From: Timema cristinae
Taxonomy: Eukaryota; Arthropoda; Insecta; Phasmatodea; Timematidae
DNA length: 64,000 nt
Assembly: GCA_039000515.1 (NCBI GenBank)
Contig: JBCFYV010011135.1
Coordinates: forward strand, 5,999,209 to 6,063,208
Reading direction: 5' to 3'
Below are positions 33,246 to 46,535 of this stretch, piece after piece. Below the pieces are notes generated by a model. It saw nothing but the letters and a program-made list of their open reading frames with translations. It did not search any database and was not told the DNA's origin. Each line of letters opens with the position of its first letter. Position 1 is the first letter of the stretch. Position numbers and translations under genes: made by a program.

Positions 33246-34303
33246 TGTGTAATGTAGCTTATTTCGATTATTCTAAAAGAGAATTAAGAGTAACAATGAT
33301 TTGACGATTCAAAAAATAAATTGAAATTATGTCTGCCTCTAGATATGTTTAATGAACGATCAGTTTTTACCAGTTGAATGACACTTGGCAGCTCTAATAG
33401 CATATTTAAGATTAAATATTATTCTTGAAGAGCTTCCACATATCTTTTAATTGGAATATTTCAGAGAATGAATGCAAACATTTTTCTATGTCATTGTTTA
33501 TTAACAGTTTGAATATTCACTAAGATATTGTTTGAGTTTCTTTATATTAGATCATTTATTTTTATAATTTCCATTTTTGAATTAGCATTTACTAACATAA
33601 TTTGAAATGCTTTGTTTTTTGAATGAATAATTTACTTACCATTGTTAAATTTATATCTGGCAGAAAAGGCTGGGGATATATATTTATCAAGAAGAGCGTA
33701 TATAATCATTTAACAGTGCGAGTAAGTTTGGGAATCTAAGTAATTGAAGACATTGGGGTGAGGCTGGAAATAGTATTTTGTCAAAGAGTAGGACATGGCA
33801 TTCCAGCACAACAATAGATGAAGGAATATACCCCCTCTCCTCATTCCCTACAGTGGGGTTGATGATCGATGAGTATGTCAAGAATCTGACATGAGAATTT
33901 CTCAAAAAGCTGGGGCTCCTGCCGCGCTTTTGCCAGTTCACCCATTTTCAACGAGTAATGGGGAAGATTATGGAGGATGAACATGTCACACGATGAAGTA
34001 CAAACTGGACGCTACACGGTTTTATTGGATCATAAATACGGTTAATTGATTCACAACCATCCTGAAGTGATTACAAGTAAATAGTACGGTACACTTATAT
34101 TTTGAAATATTGTTATCTTGGTGCATACAAAATTATATATCTTTTGAAATAATCATTTAAAATTCACAAAAAAATTACTATAATTATTATTTACAAAAAA
34201 AAATTGTGCACATAGGGAAAATATAGTAATATTGGACCCACCCTCTACCTATCTTTTAATAATTGAGGGATAATATAGCATTAACCTAGATAGAGGAGCA
34301 GGT

Positions 34304-34356
<53 letters not shown>

Positions 34357-36504
34357 GAGAACAAGAGATAATTATGAGTAGTTTGATTTTAATGGAGCAA
34401 GGTACATTTTCAATAGTTTGCACATAATCTCGGCAAGTACTGTCTATAAAACATTAATGAGATAATAGGCAGCATTGCCTATATCACGGTTAGCAAGGGG
34501 CGTGAGGCGCCTAATGGATGTTCGCAGACAACTTAGTTATGCTTTACAAATCATCCACTATTCTAGTATGTTGGCCGGGCAGTAGATAATTGTATTGGGC
34601 AAGTTCAAGTTCAGTTTTTATGAGCACCATGGATATATTGCAAAAAAAACCATATAAGAGGTAACACAAGCCTACAAAGAAATATTATAAACTATGGGCC
34701 ACGCCGGGTTGGTAGAAGCGCCCCACAATTTGAGCCCCCATCAGAGGTCAACAACATAAATTACAAGCTAAATAAATTCAAACAGCTCTAGCCGTGCCTG
34801 AGGGGCAGTAGTGGCTCAAGAGCCGGATACTCCAAAAGGGAGTATTAAAAATCATAAGAAAGGATAACCACGAGCCAATCTCGACGGGCATTGATGGCCC
34901 ACAAGTTAAAAACCCAAACCAGTGTTTAGGATATACAATTGTACCTAGCTAGGTATCGTTCCCAGGCCCTCATACAACCTGAACTATTGCTATCCCCAGC
35001 AAGCTACCTTTAAAATACATTAGTGGTCACACAGTGTGTGTCGAGGGATACACAATCCCTTTGAGTGGCTGGCCCAATGGCTCAGTCCAAGATACGCGTG
35101 AGGCGCGGTAAACAACAAGTTTAGTTAGCAATACCTTTTTATAACTACGGAGGCATTAACTATACAATAACATTACATAATTAACCTAACAAGGTAACAA
35201 CTATAATCCCCCAGTGAAGACAATTGTTATTCCTAACAACTATCAGAAAAGATACTCTGTAGATCCTGCCACGAGGTAGGCTATCCCTAATCTTTGCCAT
35301 ACTGTCCGTCTATCCTTGCCACTTCCTTCTGTCTAGTGGATCCATCGCCTCAAACCGTAAGTCCACCGTAGAAATGTAAGTCTGCTCGACGCGAGGTTAG
35401 TTTGTTAGCTAGTTGGTGCTATCTCTACAACCGTTATAGCCAAAACAAGAAATTTTATGAAATATAAATTTAAAATCTACATTTTCAACGATCAATTCGG
35501 ACACATTATTAATAATTAACGAGTAGAGATATATTAAAGGAAACAACCAATTATTTCCAAATAATGAGAATGTATAGACGGTAAAAATTGAGGTAAAATA
35601 AAGTTATCTTGTTATAAAAATAACATTATAGCTTATTTGTTTGATTAAAAAAGATTTAGAATAATGTTACCACTTGTAAACTGATTATACCCTAAATTTT
35701 CTTCTTCTTTAACATATTTTAAACATTTCTATGTATACACCTCATATGCATGTAATGTTACACAAAATTTCTTCTCCAAAAGTTAAATACTTTACCTTAA
35801 AATGGTATGCACAAGCATAAAATAGCAATTTTGACCCCTTGTAACTCGTGAACTGGAATGGTTTGAAGTAATTGGATCAATATTTATAGCTTACAGTTGT
35901 CAAAATTGTACAATATATTTTTTATGGTAGAATGACCTTAAAGAATCTTAAATTCTCTGTGAATAGTTAGCCAAAGATTAACTTGCTTGATTCCACTATG
36001 GTATTACTTACAGGTTATGGTCATTGTGTAATGAGTTAAAATGAAATCTAGTAAAAGGCACTGAATTTACAGGAGAGAGAAAACCATAGTCAAAAATATT
36101 TAAAAATAAATTTTGTTCTAAATCATTAATATCAATGGAGTATTCTGAAGAAAGTTGTTTGTGTCTGTACGCAGAGAAAAAATACATGTTTTCATATTTA
36201 AGGTCGGGTTTAAGGGGACGCGAGAGAAGAAAAGTGTTTTTTACTCTTTATCAAGCAAAACTTTTTTCTGTCCAAAATAAATGAAAAATATCTATCCATT
36301 ATAGTAGTATACCTTAGTTTGGGGAGTTCAAAACAATATTCCTAGAACAATATTCAGTAATATAATGAATATAGATAATGGTGAGTGCAAGAGGCTACAT
36401 ATAGAGGATTTACATACCCTGTATCATCCCAAGATGTTGCTAGGGTATTCAAGTCTCGTAGATTACCGTGGGATGGATATGGAGCCGAATTGAAGAAACT
36501 AGAG
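33246..36504. other. Long gene-free stretch
   Basis: Mostly AT-rich. A (TA)n tract lies at 34313-34354. Between about 34680 and 35420 composition is more balanced (for example gccacgccgggttggtag near 34698 and gccacgaggtaggctatcc near 35269), so it may be a solo LTR or other non-coding insertion, but I found no terminal repeats. The 84-codon minus frame at 33687-33941 has no recognisable motif. Confidence 0.35.
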
Positions 36505-36990
36505 TGCCCTTCAGGTTATTAGATAGCAAAACCAAGGGGAAGAACTAGATCAAGATAGGGATAGGGAGTAATGTTGTGGACTGGATATAACTAGCTCAAG
36601 ATAGGTATATGGTATAGTGAGATGGACTGGATATAGCTAGCTCTAGATAGGTATAGGATGTAGTGAGATGGACTGGATATAGCTAGCTCGAGATAGGTAT
36701 AGGGTATATTGAGATGGACCTAGCTAGCTAGCTCGAGATAGGTATAGGATGTAGTGAGATGGACTGGATATAGCTAGCTCGAGATAGGTATAGGGTATAG
36801 TAAGATGGACTGAATAGAACTAGCTTAAGATAGGGATAGGGTGTAATGAGGTGGACTGGATATAGCTAGCTCTGTATATGAATTGGTTGTAATGAGAATG
36901 ATTTGAAATAACTAACTCAAGGTAGGGATATGTAGTACTTTTCTAAGTACATTAATCAACTTTCGAGTTTCTAATGCTATAGAGTTAGAA
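36505..36990 (+). pseudogene. Second LINE 3' end with minisatellite expansion
   Basis: Begins with coding remnants FRLLDSKTKGKN (36511-36546), homologous to FRLLTAKTNEK at the first locus. About eight units of a 44-46 bp repeat follow (gatggactggatatagctag with ctcgagataggtataggatg) to about 36900. Then comes caactttcgagtttctaatgc with tatagagttagaaagtaag near 36959-37000, which matches the LINE stop-codon region at 58454-58490 (gaactttcgagctcctagtg). The tandem units therefore lie exactly where the last codons of the LINE should be. Confidence 0.75.
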
Positions 36991-37189
36991 AGTAAGTAGA
37001 TATAGCTCGTCTAATTTGAAATACATGGTAGTAATGAACCAAGATTATATTTATTGTGTTCAAATTTATATGAAGAAATACTATTAATTTTGTCGTTAAT
37101 GAAAGGATGTAGATCCAATTAGACAATTCTATATATTCAAATATCGCATAGATGATAACGTGGATTAAAGTTAAAGCACGTCTAATTTA

Positions 37190-40100
37190 AGTGGGCCCGT
37201 ACCTAGTGGCCACTGGAACTATTTGGTAACATCAGAGCTCCAGTGGGCCAGGTACCTAGTGGCTGCTGGAACTATTTGGCCACATCAGAGCTCCAGTGGT
37301 GCCGGTACCTAGTGGTTGCTCGAACTATTTGGCCACATCAGAGCTCCAGTGGGCTGGTACCTAGTGGCTGCTAGAACTATTTGGCCACATCAGAGCTCCA
37401 GTGGGGCAGTACCTAGTGGCTGCTGGACTAGGCACATCAGAGCTCCAGTGGCGGTACTAGTGGCTGCTGGAATATTGGTCACATCAGAGCTCCAGTGGGC
37501 TGGTACCTAGTGGCTGCTGGAACTATTTGGCCACATCAGAGCTCCAGTGGGCTGGTACCTAGTGGCTGCTGGAACTATTTGGCCACATCAGAGCTCCAGT
37601 GGGCAGTACCTAGTGGCTTGCTCGGAACTATTTGGCCCATCAGAGCTCCAGTGGGCTGGTACCTAGTGGCTGCGGAACTATTTGGCCACATCAGAGCTCC
37701 AGTGGGCTGGTACCTAGTGGCGCTGGAACTATTTGGTCACATCAGAGCTCCAGTGGGCCGGTACCTAGTGGCTGCTGGAACTATTTGGCCACATCAGAGC
37801 TCCAGTGGGCCAGTACCTAGTGGCTGCTGAACTATTTGGCCACATCAGAGCTCCAGTGGGCCGGTACCTAGTGGCTGCTGGAACTATTTGGCACATCGAG
37901 CTCCAGTGGGCGGTACCTAGTGGCTGCTGGAACTATTTGGCACATCAGAGCTCCAGTGGGCCGGTACCTAGTGGCTGCTGGAACTATTTGGCACATCAGA
38001 GCTCCAGTGGCTGGTACCTAGTGGCTGCTGGAACTATTTGGCACATCAGAGCTCCAGTGGGCTGGTACCTAGTGGCTGCGGAACTATTTGGCACATCAGA
38101 GCTCCAGTGGGCCGGTACCTAGTGGCTGCGGAACTATTTGGCACATCAGAGCTCCAGTGGGCCGGTACCTAGTGGCTGCTGGAACTATTTGGTCACATCA
38201 GAGCTCCAGTGGGCCGTACCTAGTGGCTGCTGGAACTATTTGGTCACATCAGAGCTCCAGTGGGCTGGTACCTAGTGGCTGCTGGAACTATTTGGCCCAT
38301 CAGAGCTCCAGTGGGCCGGTACCTAGTGGCTGCTGGAACTATTTGGTCACATCAGAGCTCCAGTGGGCCGGTACCTAGTGGCTGCTGGAACTATTTGGCA
38401 CATCAGAGCTCCAGTGGGCTGAGTACCTAGTGGTGCTGAACTATTTGGCCACATCAGAGCTCCAGTGGGCCGGTACCTAGTGGCTGCCGGAACTATTTGG
38501 CCACATCAGAGCTCCAGTGGGCCGGTACCTAGTGGCTGCGGAACTATTTGGCACATCAGAGCTCCAGTGGGCCTGGTACCTAGTGGCTGCTGGAACTATT
38601 TGGCCACATCAGAGCTCCAGTGGGCCGGTACCTAGTGGCTGCCGGAACTATTTGGCCACATCAGAGCTCCAGTGGGCGGTACCTAGTGGCTGCTGGAACT
38701 ATTTGGCCACATCAGAGCTCCAGTGGGCCGGTTACCTAGTGGCTGCTGGAACTATTTGGCCACATCAGAGCTCCAGTGGGCTGGTACCTAGTGGCTGCTG
38801 GAACTATTTGGCCACATCAGAGCTCCAGTGGGCCGGTACTAGTGGCTGCTGGAACTATTTGGCCCATCAGAGCTCCAGTGGGCTGGTACCTAGTGGCTGC
38901 CGGAACTATTTGGCCACATCAGAGCTCCAGTGGGCCGGTACCTAGTGGCTGCCGGAACTATTTGGCCACATCAGAGCTCCAGTGGGCCGGTACCTAGTGG
39001 CTGCCGGAACTATTTGGCCACATCAGAGCTCCAGTGGGCCGGTACCTAGTGGCTGCCGGAACTATTTGGCCACATCAGAGCTCCAGTGGACCGGTACCTA
39101 GTGGCTGCTGGAACTAGTTGGTAACATCAGAGCTCCAGTGGGCCGGTACCTAGTGGCTGCCGGAACTATTTGCCCACATCAGAGCTCCAGTGGGCCGGTA
39201 CCCTAGTGGCCACTGGAACTATTTGGTAACATCAGAGCTCCAGTGGGCCAGTACGTAGTGGCTGCTGGAACTATTTGGTCACATCAGAGCTCCAGTGGGC
39301 TGGTACCTAGTGGCTGCCGGAACTATTTGGCCACATCAGAACTCCAGTGTGCCGGTATCTAGTGGCCACTGGAACTATTTGGCCACATCAGAGCTCCAGT
39401 GGGCTGGTACCTAGTGGCTGCCGGAACTATTTGGCCACATCAGAGCTCCAGTGGGCCGGTACCTAGTGGCTGCCGGAACTATTTGGCCACATCAGAGCTC
39501 CAGTGGGCCGGTACCTAGTGACTGCCGGAACTATTTGGCCACATCAGAGCTCCAGTGGGCCGGTACCTAATGGCTGCTGGAACTAGTTAGTCACATCAGA
39601 GCTCCAGTGGGCCGGTACCTAGTGGCTGCTGGAACTAGTTGGTCACATCAGAGCTCCAGTGGGCTGGTACCTAGTGGCTGCTGGAACTATTTGGTCACAT
39701 CAGAGCTCCAGTGGGCCGGTACCTAGTGGCTGCTGGAACTAGTTGGCCACATCAGAGCTCCAGTGTGCCGGTACCTAGTGGCTGCTGGAACTATTTGGCC
39801 ACATCAGAGCTCCAGTGGGCCGGTACCTAGTGGCTGCTGGAACTATTTGGCCACATCAGAGCTCCAGTGGGCCGGTACCTAGTGGCTGCTGGAACTATTT
39901 GGCCACATCAGAGCTCCAGTGGGCCGGTACCTAGTGGCTGCTGGAACTATTTGGCCACATCAGAGCTCCAGTGGGCCGGTACCTAGTGGCTGCTGGAACT
40001 AGTTAGTCACATCAGAGCTCCAGTGGGCCGGTACCTAGTGGCTGCTGGAACTATTTGGCCACATCAGAGCTCCAGTGGGCCGGTACCTAGTGGCTGCTGG

Positions 40101-40853
40101 AACTAGTTAGTCACATCAGAGCTCCAGTGGGCCGTACCTAGTGCTGCTGGAACTATTTGGCCACATCAGAGCCCCAGTGTGCCGGTACCTAGTGGCTGCT
40201 GGAACTATTTGGCCACATCAGAGCTCCAGTGGGCCGGTACCTAGTGGTTGCCGGAACTATTTGGCCACATCAGAGCTCCAGTGGGCCGGTACCTAGTGGC
40301 TGCTGGAACTATTTGGCCACATCAGAACTCCAGTGGGCCGGTACCTAGTGGCTGCTGGAACTAGTTAGTCACATCAGAGCTCCAGTGTGCCGGTACCTAG
40401 TGGCTGCTGGAACTATTTGGCCACATCAGAGCTCCAGTGTGCCGGTACCTAGTGGCTGCTGGAACTAGTTTAGTCACATCAGAGCTCCAGTGGGCCGGTA
40501 CCTAGTGGCTGCTGGAACTATTTGGCCACATCAGAGCTCCAGTGGGCCGGTACCTAGTGGCTGCTGGAACTATTAGTCACATCAGAGCTCCAGTGGGCCG
40601 GTACCTAGTGCCTGCTGGAACTATTTGGCCACATCAGAGCTCCAGTGGGCCGTTACCTAGTGGCCACTGGAACTATTTGGCCACATCAGAGCTCCAGTGG
40701 GCCGGTACCTTATGGCTGCTGGAACTATTTGGCCACATCAGAGCTCCAGTGGGCCGGTACCTAGTGGCCACTGGAACTATTTGGCCACATCAGAGCTCCA
40801 GTGGGCCGGTACCTAGTGGCTGCCGGAACTATTTGGCCCTATTAGAGCTCCAG
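37190..40853. repeat. 52-bp GC-rich satellite, first block (about 70 units)
   Basis: Consensus 52 bp: gggccggtacctagtggctg, then ctggaactatttggccacat, then cagagctccagt. Each unit has GGTACC and GAGCTC. Units from about 37380 to 38950 frequently lack one or two bases (ttggcacatc, gggcggtac, ctgcggaac); units from about 38960 onward are nearly always full length. It is GC-rich in an AT-rich setting. Open frames over it follow from the repeat and are not genes. Confidence 0.97.
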
Positions 40854-41462
40854 TGTAATGTTAAGTTAGAAGTAGAACTCCGAAAAAAAAAAAAATACAC
40901 ATGGCCATCCAAGCATTTCTTTTATTAACCAGGTGACCTGGTGGTCTAGGGGTAAGGTGTCAGACTTCTGTGCTGGCGGCCAGGGTTCAATCCTCGGTCC
41001 CGGCACAGATTTATCTGATTTCCAAACCCTTCCTTCACCTCTGACAAGACATCTTGTGAATGTGAGGAATGCCAGGCTGCCACCGTGGTTCGGATTCCAC
41101 GTTAAACTGTAGGTCCTTCATTTCACCTCACAATCACCCTACCATTACACATTAGCGTATTTGCGTATAACCCGAACGGGTAGTAAAAGGCGGTGCTAAT
41201 AATAATTTTATTAACTAATAATTTCCACACAAGGTTGTATTTCGCGATTTGCGTCAGGGACGCGTACACAAACAAAACAAAACAAAAACTACGAACATCT
41301 CTTCCACGCACTCTAGCGGAGAATGAAAACCTCCCGCTAGATTCAAATTTAAAACACAATGAGTTTTAAACAAAGATAAACTAATAAATGTGTTAAGCAT
41401 ATTCATTAGTTGAGATAGGGAGAATAACCAATATATAATCGTTTACAAAAGCATACCTTACA
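40854..41462 (-). repeat. 3' LTR, with a SINE insertion
   Basis: It aligns with the LTR at 46556-46917 once the SINE 40930-41205 and one copy of its target duplication are removed. Relative to that LTR it lacks short segments (about 15 and 32 bases) around 41240-41300, for example the gcgcatgcgcgacagag block. The A-run near 40883 is longer. The two LTRs have clearly diverged, so the insertion is not recent. Confidence 0.92.
40920..41215 (+). mobile_element. Full-length tRNA-derived SINE with 10-bp target duplication
   Basis: SINE body 40930-41205 (276 bp) between two copies of ttttattaac (40920-40929 and 41206-41215). The other LTR has this decamer once, which proves the insertion. The head has an A box-like TGGTCTAGGGGTAAGG and a B box GGGTTCAATCC about 45 bases apart. 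The body is shared with the copies at 6984 and 8961. The tail is gctaataataa. This is the reference copy for the family in this window. Confidence 0.95.
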
Positions 41463-42119
41463 GTTACCTCCCTTATCTGGGGGAAGGACACGCGCAGCAA
41501 TGTCCAACCTAATATAACCTCTCTGGCCAAGCGAGTAAACATATCTAACCTGAAAATTGCTTAAATTACTTAATAAGAGAGCTTCATAATTGAAACACAG
41601 AAACATTTACTCCATAGATATACTACTCAATAATGGCAATCACTTATAATTAATATGAACTAAAACTTATCATCTCTACAACACAAACTTTACAACATAG
41701 TTAATCATGGTACTTCTTGTATACATACGAAAACTTTATAATATCAATAACATTAGATTTACGAACACTCCCACTTGCATACTTTTCTTCTACCATATCT
41801 ATTTATACATTAAAAAACTAAATTTAAAAACCTCAAATCACCCATCTAATATACTTTTCAGGAGAGCGTGGCTGTCCACCACCTGTTTCACAACTATCTC
41901 ACGGGATCAAGTATTATATGACCCTAGAGCACTGCACTCTACGCCACACTGAGATCCAACATCCACCTCCCAGGCCTTCTTCGACGCATTTTTGTACTAA
42001 GTATCATGTAATCATATATACGTAGTGGGTTAAAGAGGTATTGAATTACTATGGTATCATAGACGTATCATAGAATGATGTAGATTATAAGTAGTATATC
42101 ATTGTAGAGCAATTGTTCC

Positions 42120-43037
42120 TCAGGACATAAACATCATTTCCACAGCCACCAAAACCCACCTCCACACAAGCATCTTCCTCATATCCTCAACAGCATTGTG
42201 AGAACTGCGTCTCCCGTCAACAGTGGTGAGACTTGACCTCCCAACATAAGCCAAATGTTCACATTGGTAAAACTTATTCAGACCTGGTTTCTCAGAAAAT
42301 ATCAACTGATTCTCCCACATGATGTCTAATAATTTCTCCCGTTGTTCCTCTTTAATCACTGCCATCTGAATCTTTTCTTCAATTTTTTCCCAAGTTATGC
42401 TAGGTCCGCTGGCGGACACCTGTCTCACTCCTACTTCCCCTTCCTCTTCAATAGCTACCTCCTTTTCTCTTTCTATTTGCAGCTTCATCATCTGGGATTC
42501 TAATCTCTCCACCAAAGGGACAACTATGTTCATTTTCTGCCTATCAATCACTACCTGTCTTTTAGAGTAGTCTATCCTCACACTATACCCTGTCATCATA
42601 TCTGATCCCAAAATAGCTGGAACATTTAACCCTTCCACAACAAGGAAAATAATATTTATAGTTTTGTTTGTCAATTTTACATCAAGTAACACTTGAGTTT
42701 TTGCTTTTTTATTCTTCACACCAATGGCCCCCACTATCACGATATTACTCACAGGCAATACAGGAATTTTCCTTGCTGGATTATTTTCTTTTATTTGCTC
42801 GTAATACTCTTGAGATAATGCAGTTATTTCCGAGCCAGTATCTATCAATAACTCTACTACAAAATCGCCTACTCTTCCGTGTATCTCTGGCGATATAACT
42901 TTACTGAAGTCAAATTTATTATTTCCCTCGTGTAACAAATCTTCCTTGGGACTGCCTTGTAATATTACATATTGGTTCATATACTCTAAGTGGGTTAACT
43001 GCTCCATCGTCCGTCTCTTGTTCATACTACCACCCAT
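42120..43037 (-). pseudogene. Retroviral-type aspartic protease, followed by a deletion in pol
   Basis: The 305-codon frame holds a retropepsin-like domain: LLIDTGSEITAL at residues 63-74 with the active-site DTGS, and NVPAILGSDMM at 138-148, which corresponds to the flap/dimer end ILG(S/R)D. After a charged linker with IEREKEVAIEEEGEVG it reaches WENQLIFSEKPGLNKFYQCEH, the usual lead-in to reverse transcriptase. It then leaves the family pattern and stops. In a complete element the reverse transcriptase would follow here; only about 660 bases remain before the 3' LTR. The protease cuts Gag-Pol precursors. This frame may still be translatable, but the element cannot reverse-transcribe on its own. 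Confidence 0.85.
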
Positions 43038-43247
43038 TCCCGGACCATTGCATAGTTGGCCTACAAGTTTTCCGACTCTCTAACACCTGAATCCAAATGC
43101 ATACGGTTTATTGTCTCAGGTTGTAGATTTTGTGCTCTCACCCAGTGAGTTCATGCTAGGTTAGGGTTGTCATTTATTTGTTTTAGCCCATTCTCATTTC
43201 TATGTCCTTGGTTATTTGCCCTAGAAAGGTTGTGTTGATTCCTAGAC

Positions 43248-45361
43248 CTATACTCTCCCTCCTTCTGCCACGGTTACTGTAAACTGATTGGATCTGCCTG
43301 GTTCTGGATTACAAGTAGACGGTTGGTTCCCATTGTTCCTGTTTTGAACCTCTCCTCTCCCATGGTGTGGTGGAAATGGTCCTTGTCGAGATGTGTCAAC
43401 ACTCTCTCTGCTCTGCATACTACGCTGTTCTACCTTCCTATCTCTTTCCCACCTATTGTCGAACCCTACTAGCACTTCCTCCATGCCCTTCAAACTTCCC
43501 TTATTCGCAATCATCAAGTTATCTTGCACATTTGGACGGAAATGGTGAGCTATATGTCCCATCAACCTATGCTCTCCCATAGGATATTCCAGATACTCAG
43601 TTTGAGTCACCAGCTGGCGGAAATATTCACCCATCGAGCCTAATTTGGGATGGTATTTTCCGTTGAAAATGTACTGGAGGAAGTCGTCCTGCGTCTCCTA
43701 AGACCAATACTTTTTTAAGAACACCTCCTTTGCCACTTCATACGTCTCCCACTCTCCGTCCAAACTACTCGCCCAGACCCTGGCCTCACCTTCCAAATTT
43801 ACCATCAGCACCTCGATTTTTTGTTGTTCAACAAAATGCCCGACCTTTAGTGCTCTATCATATTTTTTTATGTACTAGGCTGCAGAGATGCTCCCCATTT
43901 TCCCATTGTATTTGGGAATTAGAGACATGGTTACTTCACTTAAACTTCTTGGTATCGATTCCAGACCTTCAGTCCCACTTAACTTACGACTACCAGCAAC
44001 TTCAGCCTTTCTCATTCTTACAGTTAATTCCTCAATCCGATTGCTTAACTGCGTCACAGACTCCTCATATTTGTCTTTTAGGCCCGTGCCATGACCTCCA
44101 TTCTGTTTACATTCCTTTCTGACTTTACTAATCTGGTACGTAATTAAATCTTGACTCATATCTTTTTGCGCTTCTATGGCTAATTTGACGCCATCAATTT
44201 CCTTTTCAAAATTCTGCTTAGCTGCCTCTGCATTTGTTATCACTTGAGTGATCTGCCAGTCTATTTCTACTACTTTGTTTTCTACTACTCCAATTTTTTT
44301 AACCTCCTGATTTAATTTTTTAGCCTGTTCCTTATGGGTATATTTACTTCTGTCAGGATCTCAAATTGTGTATTTCTTAGCAGTTCCTGTTCCTTTTCTA
44401 ATTGTCCTTGCCTAGCCTCAGACACCACCAACCTCTCATCTACCTTAGTCAGCTGTGTTGTGATGTTCTCCTTGGCTCGTCCTAACTGATCAACCTCCAC
44501 TTGTACGTTACTGAATCTCTTCTCACATGCCTGATTGCTTTCTTTTATTTATTTTTCTACTGATATCTGCCCTGCCTCAATCCTTGAGATTAAGGTCTGA
44601 TTTATTTGATCTATTTCCCCTTTCAGTTTCTGACTACTCTCTAGTATTAAAGTTTTGTGGTTTTGGCCTTGGGTCACTATCTCAGTGCTAACTTGATCAA
44701 TTCTCTTATTCAAAACTAAATCAATTTTTTCCAGCCTGTAGTTGACTTCCCTAACCTCTTCCTTAACCTCCATAAATTTTGAGTTTAAGTTCAAATCAGC
44801 TTTCTCAAATTTTGAGTGAATTTCCTTAAACTCAGATAACATTATTGCGCACAGCCGCTGCATCTCAGGATTGTTTGGTTGTAAAGATTCAGATGGGACA
44901 CTTGGTAAAATTGGGCCTAATTTCTCATTACCAGTAATTCGATTAACTTCCACAGTCAGATCAGTACAAACTCCTGCGGACAAAATATGATTTTCCACTA
45001 GAAATTGGCCATCACTGTTGTTATTATCAATAAATAGGCCTACTTCCATTTCTAAACTTTGATTACCTAACTCTACTACTTAGCTTGTTCCAGTTTTGGC
45101 AATCAAAATCTCCCTTCCCACTGGCAGTTGAATCGCCATCTCAATTAATCCACCTTGGCCTACTACCACTGAGGCACTATCCTCATCGCTGCTATTGCCT
45201 GTGAAGTTATCAAACGTTGATCTATTTCCTCTATCACTGTTCAAATAATCCATCCTAGCTTGTTTGTTTACATCCCCTTCAAAACACCTAAACTCCACAT
45301 GGCATTCAGCATCACTCTCCTGACCCGACATTGTGTTCTTGTTTTGCTTACATAAATACAT
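43248..45361 (-). pseudogene. Gag-like region, broken into five frames
   Basis: Frames at 45080-45361, 44549-45049, 44312-44500, 43875-44243 and 43248-43634 follow one another on the minus strand. The second to fourth are rich in Glu, Lys, Leu and Ile with heptad-like spacing (for example VKEEVREVNYRLEKIDLVL), indicating coiled coils. The last has LMGHIAHHFRPNVQ, like capsid segments of Gag, and then an Arg/Gly/Asn/Gln-rich tail. I see no CCHC knuckle. At least four frame changes or stops separate the pieces. Gag forms the particle in LTR retroelements. The plus-strand frames over this stretch are shadows. Confidence 0.75.
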
Positions 45362-46535
45362 AATACCAGTGTTATTTATTAGTTCAGTTGTTGTGTATAT
45401 CAGTAATAATCATATAAATTTAGACAAAATCTTGTTTGACTTGTTAATGAACTTCAAATCTAGTTGTTGAAAAACACAATAGCAGTATTTACCTGAAATT
45501 CACAATATGTGGGATATGTCATTTAGTGTTGCTTGGACTTTAACACTAACACATTTTAACATATAACAATTTGAACTCATGCTGTGTGATGTACATACTG
45601 TAGTTTTCAATTTCATTCATTCATGCGTATTACATGTAATGTAAATTAACTTTTTTTTTTACAGAAACATGAAGTGTAATAGCGTTTTATTTATATATTT
45701 TTTAAACCTTTGCTGTTGTGTAATACGTGAGACAAATGTTTATCTGAAAAGAAAACTTTCAACATGAGTCTGGTTGTTTTTATGGTAGAACCTGTACTTT
45801 TGTTCAAAATTATGTTTACACTAAAGAGAACCAAGCTTGGACCTAGTAATATTATTATTGAGTATAGTTTTTAGTGTAAAATGTAACTATATATTAATTT
45901 AATTTGTTGATAGTTTAAAACGAAGTCTGATTGTCTTTCACTCTGAACCTGAAAAACTGACGCGTAAATATGCGATGAATAAATTCTGACAGATGGTCCT
46001 GGACTCCGCGTTCCTGAAAGTATATATTTATTTTTCTCACCCTTACTGCTTCTAAAGTTGTCTAAAGTTGAATATCGTTGGCGTTGTTATACTTAGTAAT
46101 CTTTAGTCGAATCCTCAGGTTGTCATGTTGACCCCTTCTAACGAAGTGTCCTTCTGTAAAAGAATCCTCGTGTTGAATCCTTCCTAATATGTTTACTTAA
46201 TTGAAGAGTCCTTCGCGGGGTCAAATAGCCTTGTTGTATTGAAATGTCGTGTGAAAGTGTCCTCACGTTAAAGTGCCCTCACATTAAAGTGTCCTTTTGT
46301 CCTTGTGGCCGAGCATGCTTGAAGATAACTTTGTTGAGCGAAGCACTCTTCATCTCGGGTCGTGAAGTTCAGACTTTGATGGTCTTACACATATTGCACT
46401 GTACACTTGGGTGAGTACTTTAAATTGGCCCGATTGTTCCGTTCACTTACTTACCGATTTAATTCGCAAGTCGTCGTCACAATACAACATACAACCCGAC
46501 GTGTATTTGGCAATTGTGTAAAGTCCAAAAGTCTT
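45362..46535 (-). other. Untranslated leader of the LTR element
   Basis: About 1.17 kb between the primer-binding site and the first gag frame, with no open frame of note. Near 46040-46320 several blocks with (a)gtgtcc(t) and gttgaa recur loosely, for example at 46150, 46206, 46255 and 46290. Confidence 0.6.

Noticed and set aside
37316..40928. Series of plus-strand frames with repeated SSSG, ELFGHIRAPVG or similar peptides
   Set aside because: They are the 52-bp satellite read in shifting frames; 52 is not a multiple of 3 and stops occur as soon as the phase is wrong.
42668..44122. Plus-strand frames across the LTR element
   Set aside because: Shadows of the minus-strand gag and protease frames, which show real motifs (DTGS, coiled coils).
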